A stretch of 64,000 bases of DNA, from positions 86,050-150,049 of the forward strand of contig JADLEX010000053.1 of NCBI GenBank assembly GCA_020845895.1, given 5' to 3'. The DNA comes from Deltaproteobacteria bacterium (lineage in GTDB: Bacteria > Lernaellota > Lernaellaia > JACKCT01). The position numbers and the translations under genes are program-made. This document shows positions 20,048 through 28,509 of the stretch, in pieces; position 1 is the stretch's first letter, and the number at the start of each line of letters is the position of its first letter. Below the pieces are notes generated by a model that searched no databases, was not told where the DNA came from, and worked only from the letters and a program-made list of their open reading frames with translations.

Positions 20048-20075
20048 TTGACAGCCGAGCGCCGATCGCTATGTT
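20048..20075 (+). promoter_or_regulatory. Sigma70-type promoter for the tRNA-Gln/tRNA-Glu unit
   Basis: TTGACA at 20048-20053 and TATGTT at 20070-20075 are separated by 16 bp. The predicted transcription start (about 20082) lies a few bases upstream of tRNA-Gln. Together with the terminator at 20282-20304 this frames a two-tRNA transcript. Confidence 0.7.
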
Positions 20076-20087
20076 TGGGCGTCCTGT

Positions 20088-20158
20088 TCAGGGCTCGTCC
20101 AACGGTAGGACACTGGACTCTGACTCCAGGTATCGGGGTTCGAATCCCTGGCCCTGAT
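20088..20158 (+). tRNA. tRNA-Gln (anticodon CTG)
   Basis: The cloverleaf folds by eye. The acceptor stem TCAGGGC pairs with GCCCTGA, and the D stem GTCC with GGAC. The anticodon stem CTGGA/TCCAG closes a seven-base loop with anticodon CTG at 20120-20122. The T arm has loop TTCGAAT. The terminal CCA is not encoded. It reads CAG codons. Confidence 0.95.
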
Positions 20159-20199
20159 CTGAATGATCCGGCGTCACAAGTCGACGCCGGTTCCGCTGC

Positions 20200-20272
20200 G
20201 CTCCCATCGTCTAGCGGCCTAGGACGTCGGCCTCTCACGCCGAAAACACGGGTTCGATTCCCGTTGGGAGTG
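20200..20272 (+). tRNA. tRNA-Glu (anticodon CTC)
   Basis: The acceptor stem GCTCCCA pairs with TGGGAGT (one G-T pair). The anticodon stem TCGGC/GCCGA holds the loop CTCTCAC with anticodon CTC at 20234-20236. The T loop is TTCGATT. No CCA is encoded. It lies 41 nt downstream of tRNA-Gln and is probably processed from the same transcript. Confidence 0.95.
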
Positions 20273-20281
20273 CTTCTCTCA

Positions 20282-20304
20282 CCCGCGGCGCGCCGCGGGT
20301 TTTT
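20282..20304 (+). terminator. Rho-independent terminator of the tRNA unit
   Basis: A perfect 18-bp palindrome (CCCGCGGCG/CGCCGCGGG, 20282-20299) is followed immediately by five T residues. It ends the tRNA transcript just before the convergent phosphoesterase gene. Confidence 0.85.
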
Positions 20305-20306
20305 CT

Positions 20307-21380
20307 TTAGCCGATGAGATCCTCTTCCACCTGCTGCGTGCCGTGCCAAACCTTCAGGCGCACCACGGGGTTCTCCTCGTCGGTCGCGTCGATGTGCACG
20401 TACGTGCGCGTAACGCGCCGCCCGAGGTTTGAGGCATCGAGCGAGATCAAGTCGGTCCACGTTCCCGCGTTCAGGTACTCGCCATACGCGCCGAAGCGCC
20501 GATGCCCGTATTTGTGCGTATGGCCGAAGATGACGTATCGGTACTTCGTCTTCTTCAGGATCTCATCCGCGCCCTCCTCCATCGAGGCATGTCCGTACGC
20601 GTTGGCCATGCGTCGCCACGACAGGCGGAACTCGCGCCGCGTAACGGGGTCGCGCGAGAGGCGGTTGCGCACCCAGAACCGGACGATGCCCGTGAGCTGA
20701 TGCCAGAAAAAGACGTGGTCGTTGATGAACGCGTACTTCAGGTAGATGCGAAAGGGGCGGATCTTGTTGATGTAGGGCCGTGTTTTCTTGAGCGGACTGA
20801 TGTACTGCATGACGAAGCGGCTGACCGGCGGCATTCGCAGGATGCGCTCGCCGTGCGCGTCGCGATAAAAAAAGTTCCGCGTACTGAAGGCGTTGAGAAA
20901 CTCGTGCTGATGTCCGTGCGCGACGTGGACGACGCCGAAGCTGTAATCGTTGTCGAAAAATCGGATGTCGCCGCCGATGCGCCGGGCGACTTCGTCGCGC
21001 ACCGCGGGCCACAGCAGAGCGGCGTCGTGGTTGCCCACGAGAAACACCACGCGCTTTCCGGGACGCGAGGCGAAATCGGCAACCGCATCGAAAACCTTGG
21101 CGTGACCGGCGATGATCCGTTGAAGCTTCCACAACGCGGTCTGCTCGGTCTCGCGGTCGGTGACCAGATCTCCGTCATAGACGTCGAGGAACTCGAAGAA
21201 GTCGCCGTTGAAGATCAGCTCGACGTCGTCGTGGTAGTGGCGGCGCCCCCCGTAGTACTCGAGAAATTCGACGAACTTGTCGCCCTGATGGAAGTCCTCG
21301 CGCTCATTGAGACCGCCTTCGGCGTCGACGCGCCCGCGTCCGAGATGAAAATCGCTGACGACGAGCTTGATCCGCCTCAT
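20307..21380 (-). CDS. Metallophosphoesterase (UDP-diacylglucosamine-hydrolase-like)
   Basis: A 357-residue calcineurin-like phosphoesterase. Metal motifs are DFHLG near residue 11, NGDFFEFL, VGNHDAAL, HGHQHEF and FGHTHKYGH. The fold and the HGHQHEF element resemble LpxH-type and YbbF-like phosphatases, so a lipid or lipid-A-precursor substrate is possible. The protein is longer than LpxH (about 240 residues), with an insertion between the fourth and fifth motifs containing hydrophobic/aromatic segments. The start is taken at ATG 21380 because GGGAG precedes it; an upstream ATG at 21404 has no ribosome site. Confidence 0.75.
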   Translation of the reverse strand: MRRIKLVVSDFHLGRGRVDAEGGLNEREDFHQGDKFVEFLEYYGGRRHYHDDVELIFNGDFFEFLDVYDGDLVTDRETEQTALWKLQRIIAGHAKVFDAVADFASRPGKRVVFLVGNHDAALLWPAVRDEVARRIGGDIRFFDNDYSFGVVHVAHGHQHEFLNAFSTRNFFYRDAHGERILRMPPVSRFVMQYISPLKKTRPYINKIRPFRIYLKYAFINDHVFFWHQLTGIVRFWVRNRLSRDPVTRREFRLSWRRMANAYGHASMEEGADEILKKTKYRYVIFGHTHKYGHRRFGAYGEYLNAGTWTDLISLDASNLGRRVTRTYVHIDATDEENPVVRLKVWHGTQQVEEDLIG

Positions 21381-21475
21381 TTCAGACGCGCTCCCGCTTC
21401 GCATCGCCGGTCGATTTTTCTTGCAATTCGACCGAAAAGATCCAAGATGGGAACCGGAACGACGCGCGGAAGCTC

Positions 21476-22003
21476 ATGCCTCTCCCCGATGGATTTTTTC
21501 TATATCTGGGCCGCCAACGCATCGCGGGACGCGTTCGGGAACTGGCCCGCCTGATCGCGCGGGATTCCGATCCCGAACGGCTGATCGTCGTCGGCATCCT
21601 GCAGGGTGCCGCGCCGTTTTGCGCCGATCTCGCGCGCGAGTTGGACGGGCGGGTTCGATACGATTTCCTCCGTCTCGCCAGTTACGGCGACGAAACCACG
21701 TCCAGCGGGCGGGTGCGACTGGTGCATGATCGACAGACGGATGTCGAAAATCAAGACGTGATCCTGGTCGACGACATCTTCGACACGGGATTGACGCTGC
21801 GATTCGCGACCGACCATCTGGGTTCTCACGGCGCGCGGAGCGTACGCGCGGTGACGCTGCTCGCCAAGGGGCATGGGAGTCCGGACCACTTCCGCGCCCA
21901 CTGGATCGGGTTCGATGTGCCGCAGGGGTACTACATGGGATACGGCCTCGATTTCGCAGGACGATACCGGGGATTGCCGGACATCTACCGAAGGGAGCCG
22001 TGA
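21476..22003 (+). CDS. hpt: Hypoxanthine phosphoribosyltransferase
   Basis: A purine-salvage enzyme that joins hypoxanthine or guanine with PRPP to give IMP or GMP. The 175-residue protein contains VVGILQGAAPF, the region DFLRLASYGDET, the PRPP-binding motif DVILVDDIFDTGLTL and the C-terminal base-binding DFAGRYRGLPDIY. GGAAG precedes the ATG. Its stop shares bases with the start of the ROK kinase gene (TGATG), so translation is coupled. Confidence 0.92.
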   Translation: MPLPDGFFLYLGRQRIAGRVRELARLIARDSDPERLIVVGILQGAAPFCADLARELDGRVRYDFLRLASYGDETTSSGRVRLVHDRQTDVENQDVILVDDIFDTGLTLRFATDHLGSHGARSVRAVTLLAKGHGSPDHFRAHWIGFDVPQGYYMGYGLDFAGRYRGLPDIYRREP

Positions 22004-22965
22004 TGACACGCCCGCTCTCCGTCACCGTGGCGGCAGTCGACCTGGGCGGTACCGCCATCAAGGCCGGGCTCTTCGACGGTCACGGCCATGCGCTCGCCGA
22101 AAAGCGCGTGCCCACCGGCGACGACCTGCGCGCGGAAGCGATCGCCGACGCCATCGTGAGCGTCGTCCGCGACGTTTGCGGCACGCACGCGACCGCCGGC
22201 CTCGGGATCGGAGTGCCGGGAGGCGTCTACGCCGACGGCCGCACGGTCAGCCAGGCGCCGCAGTTTCCGTTGTGGAAAGACGTCGATCTCGCGTCGATGT
22301 TGGAGGAACGCCTCGCCTGCCCCGTCGCCCTCGACAACGACGCCAATCTCGCCGCGCTCGGCGAATCGTGGCTCGGCGCGGGGCGCGGCGTGCAGAATCT
22401 GGCCATGTACACGCTCGGAACGGGAATCGGCGGCGGGTTGATCCTTGCCGGGCGCGTATGGCGCGGTGCGTGGGGAATGGCGGGTGAGCTCGGCCACGTG
22501 ACGATCGATCGCGACGGACCGCTTTGCGGATGCGGAAACCGCGGGTGCCTGGAATCGCAGGCCAACCTCAAGGCGGTCGTCGCACGCGGCGAAGACGCGT
22601 TGAATCACGGTCGATCCCCGATTTTGCGAGAAATCTCACGCGATCGACTTGACCCTGTCACACCCGAGGCGATATACGACGCCGCGACGAGGGGATGTGC
22701 GACCTGCCGGGAGATTTTCGAGGATGTCGGAAGCTTTCTGGGCATCGCCGCGGCCGGGCTCCTCAACGTGCTCAACGTGGAGACGATCCTCGTGGGCGGC
22801 GGCATGAGCGGGGCCTGGGAGTTCATCGAGGATTCCCTGCGTCGCGAGATCCGCTCGCGGGCCTTTCGCGTCCCGGCCGAGATGGTCGTCGTCCGGCGGG
22901 CGGAGCTCGGCAATCGGGCCGGGCTGGTCGGCGCGGCGCGCATGGCGCTTCTCGACACCGCCTGA
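22003..22965 (+). CDS. ROK-family sugar kinase (probable glucokinase)
   Basis: A cytoplasmic ROK kinase, most likely a glucokinase giving glucose-6-phosphate. Seen: the ATP loop DLGGTAIKAGLFD, the sugar-binding DNDANLAALGE, the phosphate loop TLGTGIGGGLI, and the ROK zinc site ELGHVTIDRDG...CGCGNRGCLE. About 320 residues, the normal length. The ATG at 22003 follows AAGGGAG with 5-nt spacing, and a GTG lies one codon earlier. Genes downstream (glgC, GH57, galT) make a sugar/glycogen function plausible; the exact sugar is inferred from family. Confidence 0.87.
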   Translation: MTRPLSVTVAAVDLGGTAIKAGLFDGHGHALAEKRVPTGDDLRAEAIADAIVSVVRDVCGTHATAGLGIGVPGGVYADGRTVSQAPQFPLWKDVDLASMLEERLACPVALDNDANLAALGESWLGAGRGVQNLAMYTLGTGIGGGLILAGRVWRGAWGMAGELGHVTIDRDGPLCGCGNRGCLESQANLKAVVARGEDALNHGRSPILREISRDRLDPVTPEAIYDAATRGCATCREIFEDVGSFLGIAAAGLLNVLNVETILVGGGMSGAWEFIEDSLRREIRSRAFRVPAEMVVVRRAELGNRAGLVGAARMALLDTA

Positions 22966-22989
22966 TTTTCAAAAACAAGGAGGCTTTCC

Positions 22990-24240
22990 GTGAACTCGCC
23001 CGTTCTGAACACCGCGGATATCCTGACGATGATCCTCGCCGGCGGAGAAGGCAGGCGGCTCTATCCCCTGACGGCGGAGCGCGCCAAGCCCGCCGTGCCT
23101 TTTGGCGGTCGCTACCGCATCATCGATTTTGTGCTGTCGAATTTCGTCAACTCGGGCTTCTACCGCATCAAGGTGCTCACGCAGTACAAGTCCGACTCGC
23201 TCAACAAGCACCTCTCGCGCGGATGGAACCTCTCGACCATGGTCGGTCACTACGTCGAGGCGGTGCCCCCGCAGCAGCGCATGGGTCCCGACTGGTTCAA
23301 GGGCTCGGCCGACGCGATCTACCAGAACATGAACCTCATCACGGATGAACGCCCGAAAATCGTGTGCGTGTTCGGCGCGGACCACATCTTCAAAATGGAC
23401 GTTCGCCAGATGGTGCTGGTCCACCTCGCGATGCAGTCGGCGTGCACGATCGCGGCGATCCCCGTGCCGGTCGAGGAAGCGCGGTCCTTCGGCGTCATCG
23501 AGGTCGACGAAGACTGGAAGGTCGTGGGGTTTCAGGAAAAGCCGACGAAGCCCCGCGAGATCCCCGATCGCCCCGGCTGGGCGCTGGCCAGCATGGGCAA
23601 CTACATTTTCGACATCGACCCGCTCGTGGACGTGCTCAAGCGCGACGCGAAGCGCGCCGACTCCAAGCACGACTTCGGCCAGGACATCCTGCCGACGCTT
23701 ATGACCGAAGGGCGAATGTACGCCTACGACTTTTCGAAGAATCGCGTCCCCGGCATGCACGACCGCGAGGTCGGCTACTGGCGCGACGTGGGGGACCTCG
23801 ACGCCTACTTCGCCGCGAACATGGACCTGGTTTCGGTCACGCCCGTGATCGACATCCACAATCAGGCGTGGCCGATCCACACCTTCGCGCATCCCGCCGC
23901 GCCCGCCAAATTCGTTTTCGCCGACGACGAGCACAAGCGCATGGGCGTGGCGACCGACTCGCTCGTGAGCGAGGGGTGTATCGTCTCCGGCGGACGGCTC
24001 AATCGATGCGTGCTGTCGCGCTTTGTGCGCGTGAATTCCTATTCCAAGGTCGAGCACTCCATCTTGCTCGACGAGGTGGTGATCGGCCGCCATGCGCAAG
24101 TGCGAAACGCGATCATCGACAAACACGCGCACATCAAACCGGGGGCGAAAATCGGATTCGACGACGCGGCCGACCGGGCCCGCTTCCACGTGACAAAAAA
24201 GGGCATCATCGTGGTTCCCAAAGGCGCCGTGGTCGACTAA
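22990..24240 (+). CDS. glgC: Glucose-1-phosphate adenylyltransferase
   Basis: GlgC makes ADP-glucose, the committed donor for bacterial glycogen synthesis, and is usually allosterically controlled. The 416-residue protein has the pyrophosphorylase signature ILAGGEGRRLYPLT followed by KPAVPFGGRYRIIDFVLSN, the FGADHIFKMD metal site, FQEKP, GYWRDVG and a C-terminal left-handed-helix domain (CIVSGGRLNRCVLS). The GTG start has AAGGAGG upstream. It lies 24 nt after the kinase gene. No glycogen synthase is in the window. Confidence 0.95.
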   Translation: MNSPVLNTADILTMILAGGEGRRLYPLTAERAKPAVPFGGRYRIIDFVLSNFVNSGFYRIKVLTQYKSDSLNKHLSRGWNLSTMVGHYVEAVPPQQRMGPDWFKGSADAIYQNMNLITDERPKIVCVFGADHIFKMDVRQMVLVHLAMQSACTIAAIPVPVEEARSFGVIEVDEDWKVVGFQEKPTKPREIPDRPGWALASMGNYIFDIDPLVDVLKRDAKRADSKHDFGQDILPTLMTEGRMYAYDFSKNRVPGMHDREVGYWRDVGDLDAYFAANMDLVSVTPVIDIHNQAWPIHTFAHPAAPAKFVFADDEHKRMGVATDSLVSEGCIVSGGRLNRCVLSRFVRVNSYSKVEHSILLDEVVIGRHAQVRNAIIDKHAHIKPGAKIGFDDAADRARFHVTKKGIIVVPKGAVVD

Positions 24241-24275
24241 AGATCGTCGAACTGACCGAATACGTGGCCGCGTCA

Positions 24276-24304
24276 TTGACAACTGGCGCGGCCATGCCCT
24301 AAAT
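24276..24304 (+). promoter_or_regulatory. Candidate sigma70-type promoter upstream of the GH57 gene
   Basis: TTGACA at 24276-24281 and CTAAAT at 24299-24304 are separated by 17 bp. They lie between glgC and the GH57 gene, so the GH57-galT pair may be transcribed separately from glgC. Confidence 0.5.
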
Positions 24305-24338
24305 CCGCGCCGATTTCCCGAGCCAGGAGCCGTCAGGC

Positions 24339-26468
24339 GTGAAAAACCCCGTCACCTTCTGCATCGCGCTGCACAATCACCAACCCGTGGGGAACTTTGG
24401 TCACGTCTTCGACGACGCGTTCCGAAAGAGCTATGCGCCGTTTCTCGACGTCTTGCACAACCATCCGACCGTCCGCGTCTCGCTGCACACCTCCGGACCC
24501 CTGCTCGATTGGATGGAAGAGCATCAGCCCGGCTACCTCAAGCGACTCAAGTCTTTCGTCGATGCCGGGCGCGTCGAAATTCTCGGCGGCGGATACTACG
24601 AGCCGATCCTCACGATCATTCCCCGGCGCGACGCGGCGATGCAGATCGAGACCATGGCCGCGTTCGTGAAACGCCGCTTCGGTCGCCGCCCTCGCGGAAT
24701 CTGGCTCACCGAGCGCATCTGGGAACCGGGGCTGCCCGAACTGCTCGCGGAAAACGGCGTGGAATACACCCTGCTCGACGAGAGTCACTTCCGCGCATCC
24801 GGTGTCGAGCCCGACGCGATGATCGGCCACTACGTCGCCGAAAAACTCGGCCGCGCGGTGCACATCTTTCCGATCCGCAAGGACCTGCGTTACGCGATTC
24901 CCTTCGCCGAACCGGAAAAGACGGTCGAGATCCTGAAAAAGCTGGGCGAGGCGTCACCCGGAACGTGCGTAACCTACGGCGACGACGGCGAGAAATTCGG
25001 ACTGTGGCCGAACACCTACGACTGGGTTTACGAACGCAGGTGGCTCGAAAAATTCTTCGACGAACTCGCGAAAAACTCCGATTGGCTGACGACGGCCACG
25101 CTGTCCGAGGCGTTCGACCGCGTGCCCGCCACGGGACGCTCTTACCTGCCCGCGACCAGCTATCACGAAATGACCCAGTGGGCGCTGCCGACCGAGGCCG
25201 GCGTCGCGCTGGAGAAGCTCGGTGAGGATCTGAAAAAACGCGGTGAGTGGGAGCAGTCGGAGCGCTTTATCCGCGGCGGATTCTGGGACAACTTCCTGGT
25301 GAAATACGACGAGGCGAACAGGCTTCACAAGCGCATGTTGCGCGTGTCCGAAAAAATCGCTCGTTGCCCGGAGGTCAGCGCTCACACGACGCTTGCGATG
25401 ACGGCCCTGATGAAGGGCCAGTGCAACTGCGCCTACTGGCACGGCCTCTTCGGCGGACTGTATCTCAATTATCTGCGCGACGCCGTCACGCGCCATCTGG
25501 CGCAGGCCGAAAGCTACGCCGACCTCATGCTCCACGGCGGCGCTTCGAGCGCGCGGGTCGAGGTCGCCGACTTCGATCTCGACGGTCGCCACGACGTGAT
25601 TCTCGAATCGCCGTGGTATCGCGCCGTCGTCAATCCGGCGGACGGCGGCACGCTCGCCGATCTCGTGCTCGTCCGACAGAATTTCGACATCACGAACGTC
25701 ATGACGCGTCGCCGCGAGATTTATCACGAGCGCGTGCGGCAGGCTTCGACCGCGACGAGCGACGGCGTCGTCAGTGCGCACGACATGATTGTCGCGAAGG
25801 AAACCGGCCTCGAAGAATATCTGCGTTACGACCGGCACACCCGCGTGGCGTTTCGCGACCGTGCGTTCGCCGAGATTCCGACTCTGGACCAGACGCTTTC
25901 GGACATCCCGGAATCCGTCGGTCGCCTCGCCGATCTGCGCTATGACTTTTCCGTCGGCCCGGACTCGGATTCGCCCCGCGCGCGCCTCGTCGCCTCGACC
26001 GAAATCTCGGCGGACGGCGTCGCCGCGCCGATCCGCATCGAAAAGGAATTTCGCGTCGCGGCCGACACGCCCGAGTTCGTTGTGAGCTATCGCTGGACGA
26101 ATACCGGCGCGACGGCGGTGCGTTTCGTGTGGGCCGCGGAGATGAATTTTACGCTGCTCGCCGCGGACGCTTCCGACCGATGGGTCACCGTCAACGGGCT
26201 GCGTCACTCGCCGCGCGAATCGTTTGACGCAACGACGTCGCTGGTCGCGCTTCACGACGGCTGGCAGGACTTCACCATGTCCGTGGATCTCGACTCGAAG
26301 GCCACGCTTCGACAGTACCCGATCGAGACCGTCTCCCAGTCGGAGGCCGGATTCGAGCGGACGTATCAGGGCACCTGCCTCGTCGTTTATCTAACCGTGG
26401 CGATCGAACCGGGTCGCGCCGCGACCGCGTCCTTCACGTTCACGGTTCTCACCGGCGCGAAGGACTGA
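24339..26468 (+). CDS. Glycoside hydrolase family 57 (4-alpha-glucanotransferase/alpha-amylase type)
   Basis: A 709-residue GH57 enzyme acting on alpha-1,4-glucans. Conserved regions seen: ALHNHQPVGN at the N-terminus, GGGYYEPIL, WLTERIWEP with the presumed nucleophile Glu125, and TYGDDGEKFGLWP with the presumed acid/base Asp215. The spacing matches the Thermococcus-type glucanotransferases. C-terminal beta-rich domains follow the catalytic barrel, as in that subgroup. GTG start with AGGAG upstream. galT follows after 4 nt and glgC precedes it, so glycogen or maltodextrin turnover is the likely role. Confidence 0.9.
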   Translation: MKNPVTFCIALHNHQPVGNFGHVFDDAFRKSYAPFLDVLHNHPTVRVSLHTSGPLLDWMEEHQPGYLKRLKSFVDAGRVEILGGGYYEPILTIIPRRDAAMQIETMAAFVKRRFGRRPRGIWLTERIWEPGLPELLAENGVEYTLLDESHFRASGVEPDAMIGHYVAEKLGRAVHIFPIRKDLRYAIPFAEPEKTVEILKKLGEASPGTCVTYGDDGEKFGLWPNTYDWVYERRWLEKFFDELAKNSDWLTTATLSEAFDRVPATGRSYLPATSYHEMTQWALPTEAGVALEKLGEDLKKRGEWEQSERFIRGGFWDNFLVKYDEANRLHKRMLRVSEKIARCPEVSAHTTLAMTALMKGQCNCAYWHGLFGGLYLNYLRDAVTRHLAQAESYADLMLHGGASSARVEVADFDLDGRHDVILESPWYRAVVNPADGGTLADLVLVRQNFDITNVMTRRREIYHERVRQASTATSDGVVSAHDMIVAKETGLEEYLRYDRHTRVAFRDRAFAEIPTLDQTLSDIPESVGRLADLRYDFSVGPDSDSPRARLVASTEISADGVAAPIRIEKEFRVAADTPEFVVSYRWTNTGATAVRFVWAAEMNFTLLAADASDRWVTVNGLRHSPRESFDATTSLVALHDGWQDFTMSVDLDSKATLRQYPIETVSQSEAGFERTYQGTCLVVYLTVAIEPGRAATASFTFTVLTGAKD

Positions 26469-26472
26469 GAAC

Positions 26473-27486
26473 GTGAGCGAGGCGCACCCGGCACGCGCCC
26501 AGATCCGCGTCGATCCTTTCGGCGGACATCGCGTCATCCTCGCTCCCGACCGGGCCAATCGACCATACGCCTACGCAAAGCCCGAGCCGCCGGTCGAGCG
26601 CGGCGAATGTCCGTTCTGCCCCGGCAAGGAACACGAAACGCCGCCGGAAATCTTCGCACTTCGCGACAACGCGCCGAATACACCCGGGTGGCGTTCGCGG
26701 GTCGTTCCGAACAAGTTCCCCGCCCTCAATCACGCGGCCGACATCACGGAAGTGGGCGCGCCGTGGGAACACATCGAGCCGGGCCTCGGCGCGCACGAGG
26801 TGCTGATCGAGCACTCCGACCATCATTGGACTTGGGCGGATGCGAGCGTTGAGGAAGCCCTGCGGGTGCTGACGATCCTGAGAGACCGCGCCGCCGCCCA
26901 CGCGCACGAGGTGCGATGGGCGTACACGCAGATCTTTCGCAACGAGGGCCGTGAAGCGGGCGCGTCGCTCGCCCACCCGCACACGCAGATTCTGTCGCTG
27001 CCCTTTGTCCCGCTTCCGCTCGTGCGGGAAACCGAAAGTTTCGGTGCACACCACGCGACAACGGGGCGCTGCCTGATGTGCGACGTGATCGAACGTGAGC
27101 GCGAATCGGGCGTGCGTTGGATCACCGGCGTTGGGTGCGCAGCGGCGTTTGCGCCCTTCGCGCCGCGTTTCGCCTACGAAACGTGGATTGCGCCGACGGT
27201 TCACGAAGCGCGGTTCGAAGAGTCGGCGGATGAGGTGCTCGCGGATGCCGCCCAAATCCTGATCGACCTGGCGCGGCGGATGCGCCGCGTGCTCTGGCGA
27301 TTTGATCACAACTGGGTCTTGCACACGCAACCCCAAAATCCTTTACTGCCGGGCGTGTTTCACTGGCACATCGAATGGACGACGCGCCTCGGGCGCGCCG
27401 CGGGATTCGAGCGGGCGACCGACACGTACATCAACTCCGTGCCGCCCGAGGTCGCCGCCGCATCGCTACGCGCGGCGGGAGCGTGA
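26473..27486 (+). CDS. galT: Galactose-1-phosphate uridylyltransferase
   Basis: GalT exchanges UMP between UDP-glucose and galactose-1-phosphate (Leloir pathway). The 337-residue protein contains the zinc-site segment CPFCPGKEHETPPE, RVVPNKFPAL, the catalytic HPHTQ (His168-Pro-His170) and the C-terminal WHIEW segment with a HIT fold. GTG start, 4 nt after the GH57 gene. Some bacterial GalT-like proteins are ADP-glucose phosphorylases; the position next to glgC keeps that alternative open. Confidence 0.87.
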   Translation: MSEAHPARAQIRVDPFGGHRVILAPDRANRPYAYAKPEPPVERGECPFCPGKEHETPPEIFALRDNAPNTPGWRSRVVPNKFPALNHAADITEVGAPWEHIEPGLGAHEVLIEHSDHHWTWADASVEEALRVLTILRDRAAAHAHEVRWAYTQIFRNEGREAGASLAHPHTQILSLPFVPLPLVRETESFGAHHATTGRCLMCDVIERERESGVRWITGVGCAAAFAPFAPRFAYETWIAPTVHEARFEESADEVLADAAQILIDLARRMRRVLWRFDHNWVLHTQPQNPLLPGVFHWHIEWTTRLGRAAGFERATDTYINSVPPEVAAASLRAAGA

Positions 27487-27495
27487 GGTGAAGAT

Positions 27496-28497
27496 ATGAG
27501 TGTTTGCTCGAAGGTCACCGGCGTCGGGTTTTTTGTGCCCGACCGAGTAGTCACGAACGACGACTTGTCGGCGTTGATCGACACCAGCGACGAGTGGATC
27601 CATCAGCGCACGGGCATCAGAGCGCGCCGCCATGCGCCGGACGGCATGACGAACGTCGACATGGCCGAGATCGCCGCGAAGCACGCGATGGACGAGGCGG
27701 GTATCGGCCCGGGCGACATCGACCTGCTGATCGCGGCGACGCTTTCGCCCGACTACTCGTTTCCCAGCAACGCACCGTTCATCCAGCGGCGGCTCGGCCT
27801 CGGGCCGGTGGCGGCCATCGACGTGCGCAACCAGTGCACCGGATTCCTCTACAGCATCGCGGTCGCCGATGCGTACATCCGAACCGGACGGGCACGCCGA
27901 GTGCTCGTGATCGGCTCGGAGGTCCAGAGCGGCGGCCTCGACTTCGACTCGCGATCGCGCGACATCGCGGTCATCTTCGGCGACGGCGCGGGCGCGTTCG
28001 TGATGGAGGCGGGCGATTCGTCCGATGGCAAGGGCGTACTGGCGGTGGCGCTGCACGGCGACGGCACGCACGCCGAAGACCTTTGGACGGATGCCGAACG
28101 CAGCTACGAGCATCCGCGCCTCACGATGGAGATGTACGAGTCGGGCGCGGTGTGGCCGAAGATGCGCGGACGCGCCGTGTTCATCCAGGCGGTCAAGGAA
28201 CTGCCCGAGATCATCAACGAGGTGCTCGCGAAGACCGGCCACGCGCTCGACGACGTGGACTGCTTTGCGTTTCATCAGGCGAATCTGCGCATCAACCAGT
28301 GGGTCGGCTCGTCGATGAACATTCCCGACGAGAAGATCTTCAACAACATCGAGCGTTACGGAAACACCACGGCCGCGACGATTCCCGGCGTGATTTTCGA
28401 GGCCCGCGCTTCCGGCCTGATCCACGACGGGTCGCTGGTCGTCGCGGCGGCGTTCGGCGCGGGGTTCACCTCCGCGGCCATTACGATTCGATTCTGA
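27496..28497 (+). CDS. fabH: 3-oxoacyl-ACP synthase III (KASIII) with intact catalytic triad
   Basis: A thiolase-fold condensing enzyme that starts fatty-acid or related chains from acyl-CoA and malonyl-ACP. All three KASIII catalytic residues are present: Cys114 in NQCTGFLY, His260 in FHQANLRI and Asn290 in YGNTTAATIP. 333 residues, normal length. GGTGAAG precedes the ATG. A second, divergent KASIII-like gene follows after 12 nt, so this may serve a specialised pathway (a heteromeric synthase, for example) rather than general fatty-acid initiation. Confidence 0.88.
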   Translation: MSVCSKVTGVGFFVPDRVVTNDDLSALIDTSDEWIHQRTGIRARRHAPDGMTNVDMAEIAAKHAMDEAGIGPGDIDLLIAATLSPDYSFPSNAPFIQRRLGLGPVAAIDVRNQCTGFLYSIAVADAYIRTGRARRVLVIGSEVQSGGLDFDSRSRDIAVIFGDGAGAFVMEAGDSSDGKGVLAVALHGDGTHAEDLWTDAERSYEHPRLTMEMYESGAVWPKMRGRAVFIQAVKELPEIINEVLAKTGHALDDVDCFAFHQANLRINQWVGSSMNIPDEKIFNNIERYGNTTAATIPGVIFEARASGLIHDGSLVVAAAFGAGFTSAAITIRF

Positions 28498-28509
28498 TCG
28501 GGGCACAAA